From Kiritimatiellales bacterium (GTDB taxonomy: Bacteria; Verrucomicrobiota; Kiritimatiellia; Kiritimatiellales; Pontiellaceae), in contig JAUUYK010000052.1 in NCBI GenBank assembly GCA_030588285.1, forward strand, positions 1 to 6,999: a stretch of DNA of 6,999 nucleotides. The letters run 5' to 3'. Numbering within the stretch: position 1 is the stretch's first letter; every line of letters starts with the position of its first letter. The notes under the pieces are model-generated. The model was not told the DNA's origin. It worked only from the letters and a program-made list of their open reading frames with translations, and did no database searches. Positions 1 through 5,807 of this stretch are shown one piece after another. A program made the translations under genes and the position numbers.

Positions 1-6
1 ATTCAA

Positions 7-69
7 AAGAGAGGGCCTCTTGTCAAGCGAAGACCCTTTAACCTGCAGGCTCCCTTAATACAAAAGGGT
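7..69. repeat. Cluster of short inverted repeats upstream of the promoter
   Basis: No coding region is supported in the first 117 bases. The stretch contains a compact hairpin AAGAG/CTCTT (7-11 with 17-21), an 8-base palindrome CCTGCAGG (42-49), and two mutually exclusive hairpins that share one right arm: ACCCTTT (33-39) with AAAGGGT (63-69), or CCCTT (52-56) with AAGGG (64-68). None is followed by a clear T-run on the + strand. They may be the tail of an upstream transcription unit or an operator, but the sequence does not decide. Low confidence in any function. Confidence 0.25.
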
Positions 70-80
70 TCGCATATCCC

Positions 81-110
81 TTGACTCTTCTTGCTCAAAC
101 AAGCAACTAT
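81..110 (+). promoter_or_regulatory. Possible sigma-70-type promoter of the B12 operon
   Basis: A TTGACT hexamer at 81-86 is close to the TTGACA -35 consensus. A weak -10-like AACTAT lies at 105-110 after an 18-base spacer. Transcription would begin near 117, just before the first helix of the riboswitch, and that position is the main argument for it. The spacer contains an inverted repeat TTGCT/AGCAA (91-95 with 102-106), which could be chance or an operator. The -10 match is poor and the promoter consensus of this organism is unknown, so this is tentative. Confidence 0.3.
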
Positions 111-117
111 CCGCGCC

Positions 118-212
118 TTCAATTGAATGTTTCGGAAAGTCCCGTGAGAATCGGGCGCTGTCGCGCAACTGTAAGCAGCATGATGCTGTAAGCCAGAAAA
201 CAAACTTCGACT
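118..212 (+). promoter_or_regulatory. Cobalamin riboswitch aptamer
   Basis: This leader RNA should bind a cobamide and repress the downstream uptake genes. Visible parts, in order: a P1 5' strand GAATGTTT (125-132) that can pair with AAACTTC (202-208) with one bulge; the junction CGGAAAG (133-139), equivalent to the family's GGGAA; the hairpin CCCG/CGGG (141-144 with 152-155) enclosing TGAGAAT; the conserved core CGCGCAACTGTAAGC (162-176), very close to the family's CCCGC-ACTGT; a short hairpin CAGCA/TGCTG (176-180 with 184-188); and the B12-box-like AGCCAGAAAAC (191-201). The last differs from the usual AGCCAGGAGACC. The long P6-type extensions of many family members are absent. Position upstream of btuB is the classic context. 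The family call is firm; whether it prefers adenosyl- or methyl-/hydroxocobalamin cannot be read here. Confidence 0.9.
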
Positions 213-240
213 GTAATGTTATTCTCCTTCGCGGTCATTA

Positions 241-290
241 GGGAGATAGCATCTGAACCCTATGGGCTTCCGATACTATCCCCCTTTTCT
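241..290 (+). terminator. Riboswitch expression platform: intrinsic terminator-like hairpin
   Basis: A long interrupted stem follows the aptamer. Pairs run GGG (241-243) with CCC (282-284), GATAG (245-249) with CTATC (276-280), ATC (251-253) with GAT (272-274), GAA (255-257) with TTC (268-270), and CCC (258-260) with GGG (264-266) around the loop TAT. Three mismatches and one bulged C interrupt it. TTTTCT follows directly at 285-290, as in a rho-independent terminator. It lies between the aptamer and btuB with no open reading frame of its own, so it most likely stops transcription when corrinoid is bound. A competing helix, TCTCCTT (223-229) with AGGGAGA (240-246), would occupy the terminator's left arm and could be the anti-terminator. 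A further helix, TAATG (214-218) with CATTA (236-240), abuts the terminator. Confidence 0.72.
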
Positions 291-346
291 GCTTTGGAGA
301 TTCGTACTTAATCACAAACGCCTCGCATAAAGGCACAAAGGGAAAA

Positions 347-2227
347 ATGAAACTCAGTATACCATTCGGTATTGCACTACTCGCCGCACTATCCACCACC
401 GCAGAAACCACCAACCAAACGACCACGGTGGAAAAAACCAGAGAGCAGATCATTGTATCAGCCACCCTCATCGATACCCCGATCGAACAAATCGGCAGTT
501 CGGTCTCCGTGATTTCAGCCCAGGAAATCAAGCTCATGAATGCAAAAACTGCGCAGCAGGCCTTGCGTCAGGTTCCGGGAATTCAAGCCACACAAAATGG
601 TGGCCCAGGAACCGCATCCAGCATTTTCATTCGGGGCGCCAATTCGAACCATACGCTCATTCTTGTTAATGGCATCCGAGTGAATAGCAACACCACCGGC
701 GGATTCAACCTCTCTACCATCCCGACCGACTCGATCGCCCAGATCGAAGTGCTTCGGGGGCCACAGAGCGCGCTCTATGGCGGCGATGCAATCGGTGGCG
801 TGATTAATATTGTCACCAAGAAAGGCCAGAAAGGATTTGGAGGAACTGTTCTGACCGAAATCGGAACAAAAGGCTATGCCAACGGTATGATTAGCCTCTA
901 TGGCGGAGGCGAAATCATCGATTTCACTGCCAGCCTCTCTTATAAGCAGCTGAAAGAATACGATATCGCTAAAGAATATGGAGGAACCGAAGACGATCCC
1001 TTCGAAAGCCTATCTCTTTTCACGGACCTCGGATTCAATTTTGCCGGCGACGGACGTGCGGACTGGGTCATTATCTATGATCGAAATAAGAATGCCCTCG
1101 ACCAAAACGCACCTTGGTCCCTCGGCTCCGACAACTACTGGCAGGTTGATGACCTCAACCGCGAAACCACGCGCGACTTTTTCATGACCAGTCTTGATAT
1201 CTCCAAGCCGATCACCGACTTCTACGAACAAAGCATTAAAGCCGGAATCAGCCATAATAAAATAGAGGGCGAAGATGACGGACTAACAGAATATGAATAT
1301 ATAAATAACAACCTCGATTTAAATGCTCAGGGCGACTTTTTTCTGCGCAAAACCGACACCCTATCCTTCGGCTATGATTTCCGACGTTCTGAGGCTGAAA
1401 ATAAAGGGAAAATTCCGCTAACGCATCGCACCCAGAATTCAGTCTACGCCAATAACCAGTTCACTCCCGACGAGAATTTATATATCGATATGGGCATTCG
1501 GTACGACGACTACTCCGACTTTGATGGAAGGGGCACTTGGCAGGCCAAAATCTCAAGAAACATTTGGGAACCGTCTCGCCTTCACGCCAGCATTGGAACG
1601 GGCTATAAGGTGCCGACCTTCAACGATATGTATTGGCCCCTATCAGGAAACCAAAACCTAGACCCAGAAAAAAGCCGTTCATTTGACATCGGTTGGGAAC
1701 AGTCGATGGCGAACCGAGCATGGGTTGCTGACCTCACCTATTTTGAAAGTGAAATCGAAGATATGATCGCTTGGGCACCAATCGGAGGCGGAAGCTGGCT
1801 CTGGCAACCGAGCAATGTGAACAATGCCATCATCAAAGGAGTGGAAACGTCCCTCTCCTTTCAGCCCATTAGCACCCTCAATGGAAAAATTTACTACACC
1901 TACACGGATGCAAAGGATGCGGATACCGGCAAATGGCTGGCGCGCCGTGCGCGCAACAATGCGGGATTCTTCATCAGCTGGGACTACCTCAAAAATGCAA
2001 ATATTAATCTCGATCTCACGTATACTGGAAAACGCTATGACAATGCGTCAAACACACGCGAGCTCGACCCCTACGAATTGGTTCATATCGGAACCAGCTA
2101 CAACATAACCGAATCAACCCAGATTACCGCAAACATCAATAATCTGTTCGATAAATACTACGAAACGGCCGCGGGATACGGCACGATTGGTCGCGTTTTT
2201 TCGGTGGGTGCTAACTACACCTTCTAA
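347..2227 (+). CDS. btuB: TonB-dependent outer-membrane corrinoid receptor BtuB
   Basis: A 626-residue TonB-dependent receptor that should carry cobamides across the outer membrane; E. coli BtuB is of similar length (614). Residues 1-19 look like a signal peptide (positive start, hydrophobic stretch, A-x-A-like end at STTA). A TonB box candidate, EQIIVSAT, lies at 33-40. The plug domain follows to about 160, with FIRGANSNHTLILVNG (94-109), IEVLRGPQSALYGGDAIGG (133-151) and NIVTKKG. The rest is an alternating beta-barrel with the receptor segment GTGYKVPTFNDMYWP (417-431), GNQNLDPEKS near 435-444 and a terminal Phe (NYTF) typical of barrel proteins. The start is supported by an AAAGGG ribosome site just upstream. 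The riboswitch ahead and btuFDC behind settle the substrate class; from the protein alone, a siderophore receptor would also be possible. Confidence 0.92.
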   Translation: MKLSIPFGIALLAALSTTAETTNQTTTVEKTREQIIVSATLIDTPIEQIGSSVSVISAQEIKLMNAKTAQQALRQVPGIQATQNGGPGTASSIFIRGANSNHTLILVNGIRVNSNTTGGFNLSTIPTDSIAQIEVLRGPQSALYGGDAIGGVINIVTKKGQKGFGGTVLTEIGTKGYANGMISLYGGGEIIDFTASLSYKQLKEYDIAKEYGGTEDDPFESLSLFTDLGFNFAGDGRADWVIIYDRNKNALDQNAPWSLGSDNYWQVDDLNRETTRDFFMTSLDISKPITDFYEQSIKAGISHNKIEGEDDGLTEYEYINNNLDLNAQGDFFLRKTDTLSFGYDFRRSEAENKGKIPLTHRTQNSVYANNQFTPDENLYIDMGIRYDDYSDFDGRGTWQAKISRNIWEPSRLHASIGTGYKVPTFNDMYWPLSGNQNLDPEKSRSFDIGWEQSMANRAWVADLTYFESEIEDMIAWAPIGGGSWLWQPSNVNNAIIKGVETSLSFQPISTLNGKIYYTYTDAKDADTGKWLARRARNNAGFFISWDYLKNANINLDLTYTGKRYDNASNTRELDPYELVHIGTSYNITESTQITANINNLFDKYYETAAGYGTIGRVFSVGANYTF

Positions 2228-2254
2228 AACGATTGTCCTTCCAAAAACAACAGA

Positions 2255-2338
2255 GACTGGTTCAATGAGCCCTAACATGATCGACTTAAAAATTGACTAT
2301 GGCACGGCAATAACCGTGCGGGTGCTCAGGTTCCAGTC
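2255..2338 (+). other. Foldable intergenic element between btuB and exbB, nature unknown
   Basis: The 182-base gap between btuB and exbB holds no open reading frame I can support but has nested complementarity. The outer stem is GACTGG (2255-2260) with CCAGTC (2333-2338). A middle stem is TGAGC plus CC (2266-2272) with GG, a bulged T, then GCTCA (2321-2328). An inner perfect hairpin is GCACGG/CCGTGC (2302-2307 with 2314-2319), loop CAATAA. A separate small hairpin ACCG/CGGT (2346-2349 with 2355-2358) follows. No T-run follows, so it is not a standard terminator. It does not carry the cobalamin riboswitch core. It might be an RNA processing or stability element that lets btuB be made in larger amounts than the genes behind it, an attenuator, or a small dispersed repeat. 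Structure seen; function inferred. Confidence 0.4.
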
Positions 2339-2409
2339 GTAAAACACCGCGGATCGGTAAATCACAAATCGGGGCGGCCTCGGCCAAACCTTAGCCCAGG
2401 AAAATATTC

Positions 2410-3030
2410 ATGAATGAATTGATTGCAAAAGGGGGCGTGCTCATGTGGCCCCTGATCGTGTGCTCAGTGATTACGATCACGGTCGTAATCGAACGCCTAT
2501 TTTTCTGGATTAAAATCAACATGCAGAACGATCAAAAGCTGATCAATCGGATTTTTGAGAACACCGAAAAGGGCAACTTTGAAACCGTCATTAAGGAAAC
2601 GGCCCACTCCAAATGTATGGTCTGCCGAACGCTCTCGCTTGGCCTGGCTCATCGGAATTACGGCTTGGAAGAAAACCTCGAAGCCGCTGCTGGAACAGAG
2701 ATTGCATCCATGAAACGAGGATTGAGCATTCTCGACACCATCATCACAGCCGCCCCCCTGCTCGGCATTCTAGGAACGGTTTCGGGCATTATCGTCTCCT
2801 TCGATATGCTCGGTAGCTCCGGCATCGGCGACCCAAAAGCCGTCGCCGGCGGCATTGCCCAAGCGCTTATTACCACGGCAGCAGGCCTCACCGTGGCCAT
2901 TGTTGCCCTCCTGCCCCACAATGCCCTTGTACGCAAATTGGAAACCGCCACGTACCATCTTGAAAAGATGTGCACCTGCTATACCGTCACCGTCCAGAAG
3001 GGTGAAGAAAAGCGAAAGGAAAACCAATAG
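2410..3030 (+). CDS. exbB: ExbB-type proton channel subunit (MotA/TolQ/ExbB family)
   Basis: A 206-residue inner-membrane protein that, with ExbD, forms the proton channel energising TonB. Predicted membrane segments are at about 11-33, 108-133 and 145-170, with a large cytoplasmic loop between the first and second, as in the family. E. coli ExbB has 244 residues; this one lacks an N-terminal extension. Family motifs are clear: APLLGILGTVSG (115-126), in which T123 matches the channel-lining Thr148 of E. coli ExbB, and GGIAQALITTAAGL (147-160), in which T156 matches Thr181. The position of the functional Glu176 of E. coli ExbB is Gln151 here. A CxxC (C69, C72) sits in the cytoplasmic loop and a CxC (C188, C190) near the C-terminus. 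AGGAA at 2398-2402 supports the start. exbD follows after 12 bases. Confidence 0.93.
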   Translation: MNELIAKGGVLMWPLIVCSVITITVVIERLFFWIKINMQNDQKLINRIFENTEKGNFETVIKETAHSKCMVCRTLSLGLAHRNYGLEENLEAAAGTEIASMKRGLSILDTIITAAPLLGILGTVSGIIVSFDMLGSSGIGDPKAVAGGIAQALITTAAGLTVAIVALLPHNALVRKLETATYHLEKMCTCYTVTVQKGEEKRKENQ

Positions 3031-3042
3031 GTATGGCCATCC

Positions 3043-3459
3043 ATGAAGTTTAAAACGGGATATGAAAATCAAAAAGCACGGGTGGAGATGCTTCCGCTGA
3101 TCGACGTGGTATTCCTACTCCTCGTCTTCTTTATCTATGCCATGGTCTCCATGGTGGTGCATCATGGGCTAAAAGTAGACCTTCCAAAGGCGGGAACATC
3201 CCAACTCGGTTTGAGCGACTACCTCAATATTACCATCACGGCCGACAATCAAATTTTCTTTGGCGAAACCGAAACCACCCTCGAAACCTTTTTGCCATTG
3301 GTCATTGTTCAACTAGAAACAAAAGGAGCCGACACCCCGCTGTTTATCGAAGGCGATCAATCCGCCGATCTCGGCATTGCCATCACCCTTTTAGATCACT
3401 TACAAAACGCCGGAATCGAAAAAGTATCGTTTTCATGCAAAAAATCCTCCCAACCCTAA
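3043..3459 (+). CDS. exbD: ExbD-type proton channel subunit (ExbD/TolR family)
   Basis: A 138-residue protein with a short cytoplasmic N-terminus, one membrane helix at about 16-39 and a periplasmic domain. It partners ExbB in the proton channel that powers TonB. The helix begins with LPLIDVVFLLLVFF; Asp21 in it corresponds to the essential proton-carrying Asp25 of E. coli ExbD. The periplasmic part has the family pattern ITADNQIFFGE (64-74), then a domain ending with the strand EKVSFSC. Length is close to E. coli ExbD (141). The start lies 12 bases after the exbB stop with only a distant purine-rich stretch upstream, so translation is probably coupled to exbB. Its 3' end overlaps tonB by 25 bases. 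Gene context argues for ExbD over TolR: no tolA, tolB or pal is nearby. Confidence 0.93.
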   Translation: MKFKTGYENQKARVEMLPLIDVVFLLLVFFIYAMVSMVVHHGLKVDLPKAGTSQLGLSDYLNITITADNQIFFGETETTLETFLPLVIVQLETKGADTPLFIEGDQSADLGIAITLLDHLQNAGIEKVSFSCKKSSQP

Positions 3460-4130
3460 ACCCCGTACTGCTCGGCGCCCTCCTTTTCTCCCTGCTATTG
3501 CACGGGAGTCTATTTGGTATAAAGAGCCTGAAGTGCTCGACGGCCATTGAATTTGACAGCGGCGACATTTCGGTTGAGCTGAGACTTGCCCCATCCATCG
3601 CCTCCGTTGCCAAAACAGAACCCGTTCCCGTAGAACCCGAACCTCCGGTCGAAATAAAGGAAGTCGTCGCCGAAATCCCAACCCCGATTCCCGCCCCCAT
3701 CGAACCAGATATTTCCCCCACCCCAGAACCCATTTCAGAACTTCTCGAACCCACCCCACCGGAACCCGTCCCGGAAATTTTAGAATCCGACCTTCAAACA
3801 GACCTTCATTCCGTCGATCAAGAAGGATCGCTTGAAAAAGAAAAAGGTGTATTTTCAGATGCACAAACCAAAACCAGATGCTGTCCCGTATACCCCTGGA
3901 TGTCCCGCCGAAAGGGCGAAGAAGGGATCGTGACGCTTTCCGTTGAGGTGAGTATTTCCGGACAGGGTGAACATATAAAAATAATTCAATCGTCCGGTTA
4001 TCCCCGACTCGACAAGGCGGCCATCAAAGCCCTATCCGACGCCCACTTTTCGCCCGCGCTCCTTCGGGAAAAACCCCAGGTCTCCACCCTCATTGAAACA
4101 TTCAACTTTCAGCTAAAAAATGCTCAATAA
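3435..4130 (+). CDS. tonB: TonB energy-transducing protein
   Basis: A 231-residue protein spanning the periplasm that links ExbB/ExbD to BtuB; E. coli TonB has 239. A membrane anchor at about 11-29 contains the S-x3-H motif (Ser19, His23) that in E. coli (Ser16, His20) contacts ExbB/ExbD. Residues 61-117 are a Pro/Glu-rich spacer dominated by EP and TP steps. The C-terminal TonB domain shows YPWMSRR (153-159), EG (163-164), a V-x-V strand, SSGYPRLDKAA (186-196) and FSPA (205-208), matching the family pattern YPxxARR...EG...SSG..xLDxAA...F.PA. Two adjacent cysteines (149-150) precede the domain. The start overlaps the end of exbD by 25 bases and has no evident ribosome site, so it is likely translated by coupling. 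A dedicated TonB for corrinoids is inferred from position. Confidence 0.92.
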   Translation: MQKILPTLNPVLLGALLFSLLLHGSLFGIKSLKCSTAIEFDSGDISVELRLAPSIASVAKTEPVPVEPEPPVEIKEVVAEIPTPIPAPIEPDISPTPEPISELLEPTPPEPVPEILESDLQTDLHSVDQEGSLEKEKGVFSDAQTKTRCCPVYPWMSRRKGEEGIVTLSVEVSISGQGEHIKIIQSSGYPRLDKAAIKALSDAHFSPALLREKPQVSTLIETFNFQLKNAQ

Positions 4131-5022
4131 AATCGCCCACAACCTACTTTTTTCGCTTCCACTGCTCCTACTCTTCTCCTGCGGGAAGCCGCCGGAGCCC
4201 CTCCCCGTTCCTGAAAAAGTGAACCGGATAATCTCCCTCGCGCCCAGCATTACCGAATGCGCATTTGCGATTGGCGGATCGGATCGAATCGTCGGGGTTA
4301 CCTCCTTTTGCAACTATCCCGAAACCGCGAATGCCCGGCCAAAAATTGGTGGATATTCCGACGTAAATTATGAGATGATTTATACGCTCAAACCCGATTT
4401 AGCGATCCTCCTCCCAGAACACAATGCCGCCGCAAAACGACTCACCGCCCTCGGCATTCCCCACATCAAAGTCGACACCTCCACCATCCCCGCCATATTC
4501 GAAACCCTGCACACGCTCGGAGCAATCTTCCACACAGAGCAAGCAGCTCAAACCGAAATCGACCGGCTTCAGCACCGCATAGATAAAATCAAAGCCCTCA
4601 CGCAGGCATCCCCAACACGGCGCGTACTCATCTCCATTGGCCGGAACATGGGATCGGGCGGACTTTCTGATGTCTACGTGGCCGGAAAAAATACGCTCTA
4701 TAATGAAATGCTCGCTTTAATCGGGGCCGAAAATGTTTATTCCGGTTCCATGGAATATGCCCGCCTTTCCCACGAAGGCATTATGCGGCTTAAACCCGAC
4801 GTCATCATCGATCTAATCCCCGACCTCGAAACCTCGCGCAATCTAAACCTCGAAGAAGTTCGCAATGAATGGAACATCCTGAACAATGTAACGGCGGTCA
4901 AAAATGGCGAAGTCCACGTGTTCGGCGGCGACTATGTCTGCGTCCCCGGCCCCCGCTTCGTGCTCACCTTTGAAAATATAGCCCGAGCAGTCTACCCCGA
5001 ATGTTTCAAAAAGGACCAATGA
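4120..5022 (+). CDS. btuF: Corrinoid-binding lipoprotein of the B12 ABC importer, BtuF-like
   Basis: A 300-residue substrate-binding protein of the helical-backbone (iron siderophore/B12) family that captures corrinoid in the periplasm and docks on BtuC. The N-terminus is a lipoprotein signal with lipobox LFSC; Cys21 would be lipidated, so the protein is tethered, unlike soluble E. coli BtuF. Family segments are RIISLAPSITE (36-46), GGYSDVNYEMI (77-87), KPDLAIL (91-97), KPDVIIDL (225-232) and GDYVCVPGPRF (270-280). By alignment by eye, Glu85 and Glu219 match Glu72 and Glu202 of E. coli BtuF, which bridge to BtuC arginines. It overlaps tonB by 11 bases and has no clear ribosome site. Heme or siderophore binding is possible for the family; riboswitch and neighbours favour corrinoid. 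Confidence 0.88.
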   Translation: MLNKIAHNLLFSLPLLLLFSCGKPPEPLPVPEKVNRIISLAPSITECAFAIGGSDRIVGVTSFCNYPETANARPKIGGYSDVNYEMIYTLKPDLAILLPEHNAAAKRLTALGIPHIKVDTSTIPAIFETLHTLGAIFHTEQAAQTEIDRLQHRIDKIKALTQASPTRRVLISIGRNMGSGGLSDVYVAGKNTLYNEMLALIGAENVYSGSMEYARLSHEGIMRLKPDVIIDLIPDLETSRNLNLEEVRNEWNILNNVTAVKNGEVHVFGGDYVCVPGPRFVLTFENIARAVYPECFKKDQ

Positions 5023-5807
5023 GCGATACGGCAATCCAGATTACAGATTTAAGCCTCAACCTCTCCGGAAAAGAGATCCTAAAGCAGGTTTCTTTCGAGG
5101 TTAAACGCGGCGAATATATCTCCATTATCGGCCCCAATGGCGCGGGAAAAACCTCGCTCGTTAAATGTATTAGCCGCATCTACTCCAACTGGAGCGGCTC
5201 CGTAGAAATCAACGGCAAAGACATCACCCTCTGTTCCCAACGCGATTTAGCCCGCCAACTCAGCTATGTTCCGCAGGCGGAAGGTCGCTCCTTACCCTTC
5301 ACTGTTTTTGAATTTGTCCTGATGGGCCGTTACCCACACCTCTCCCCGTTCACATCCGTTAATGCAGACGACAAAAAACTCGTTTTACAAACCCTAGAAA
5401 AATCCGGACTAATCCCCTTCATCGACCGTAAGCTCAACACCCTTAGCGGAGGCGAACGGCAAATGGTCTTCATTGCCGCCGCCCTCGCACAGGGAGCCAA
5501 CATTCTCTTACTCGACGAACCCACTTCATTTCTCGACTACCGCCACCAGGCGCAAGTCATGCAACTACTCAACCGCCTACACCTCGAAAATAAAATCACC
5601 ATCATTTCCGTCAGCCACGACATCAACTCCGCCTGCGCGCAAAGCACCCGAATCATGGCCTTGAAAAATGGGAAATGCCAATTCTTTGAGTCGCCGGAAA
5701 AGGCCATGAATTCCGCCCGACTCGAAACACTCTACGAAACCCCCTTCCTTATTGCCGACCACCCGTCCGGTCGCGGACTCATCGCCCTCACCAAGGACCG
5801 GGTATGA
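5019..5807 (+). CDS. btuD: ATPase of the B12 ABC importer, BtuD-like
   Basis: A 262-residue ABC ATPase of the FecE/BtuD type that drives corrinoid import through BtuC. All catalytic motifs are intact: Walker A GPNGAGKTS (38-46), Q-loop YVPQ (Gln86), signature LSGGERQ (142-148), Walker B ILLLDEP (162-168) with catalytic Glu167, D-loop FLD (171-173) and the switch His200 in SVSHD. I start the gene at 5019, not at the in-frame ATG at 5001: 5019 has AAGGA at 5011-5015 in front and forms an ATGA overlap with the btuF stop, and the protein then begins MSDTAIQI like its relatives. Its own stop overlaps the btuC start in the same ATGA manner. Confidence 0.92.
   Translation: MSDTAIQITDLSLNLSGKEILKQVSFEVKRGEYISIIGPNGAGKTSLVKCISRIYSNWSGSVEINGKDITLCSQRDLARQLSYVPQAEGRSLPFTVFEFVLMGRYPHLSPFTSVNADDKKLVLQTLEKSGLIPFIDRKLNTLSGGERQMVFIAAALAQGANILLLDEPTSFLDYRHQAQVMQLLNRLHLENKITIISVSHDINSACAQSTRIMALKNGKCQFFESPEKAMNSARLETLYETPFLIADHPSGRGLIALTKDRV

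Noticed and set aside
238..537. Minus-strand open frame across the leader and the btuB start
   Set aside because: It overlaps the terminator hairpin and the btuB signal peptide, and has no family features or ribosome site.
2293..2298. TTGACT as the -35 box of an internal promoter for exbB
   Set aside because: No -10-like sequence lies 16-18 bases downstream; that stretch is the GC-rich arm of a hairpin.
2228..2409. Second cobalamin riboswitch before exbB
   Set aside because: The gap is structured, but the GCAACTGT core and AGCCAG box are both absent.
3433..3864. Long open frame on the minus strand opposite tonB (143 codons), with a second one at 3383-3754
   Set aside because: It is a shadow of the Pro/Glu-rich tonB spacer. 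The product has no recognisable domain, while the + strand gene has full TonB motifs.
5001..5018. Upstream in-frame ATG as the btuD start
   Set aside because: It would place the AAGGA ribosome site inside the gene and add six residues absent from typical relatives. The ATGA overlap at 5019 is the better start.
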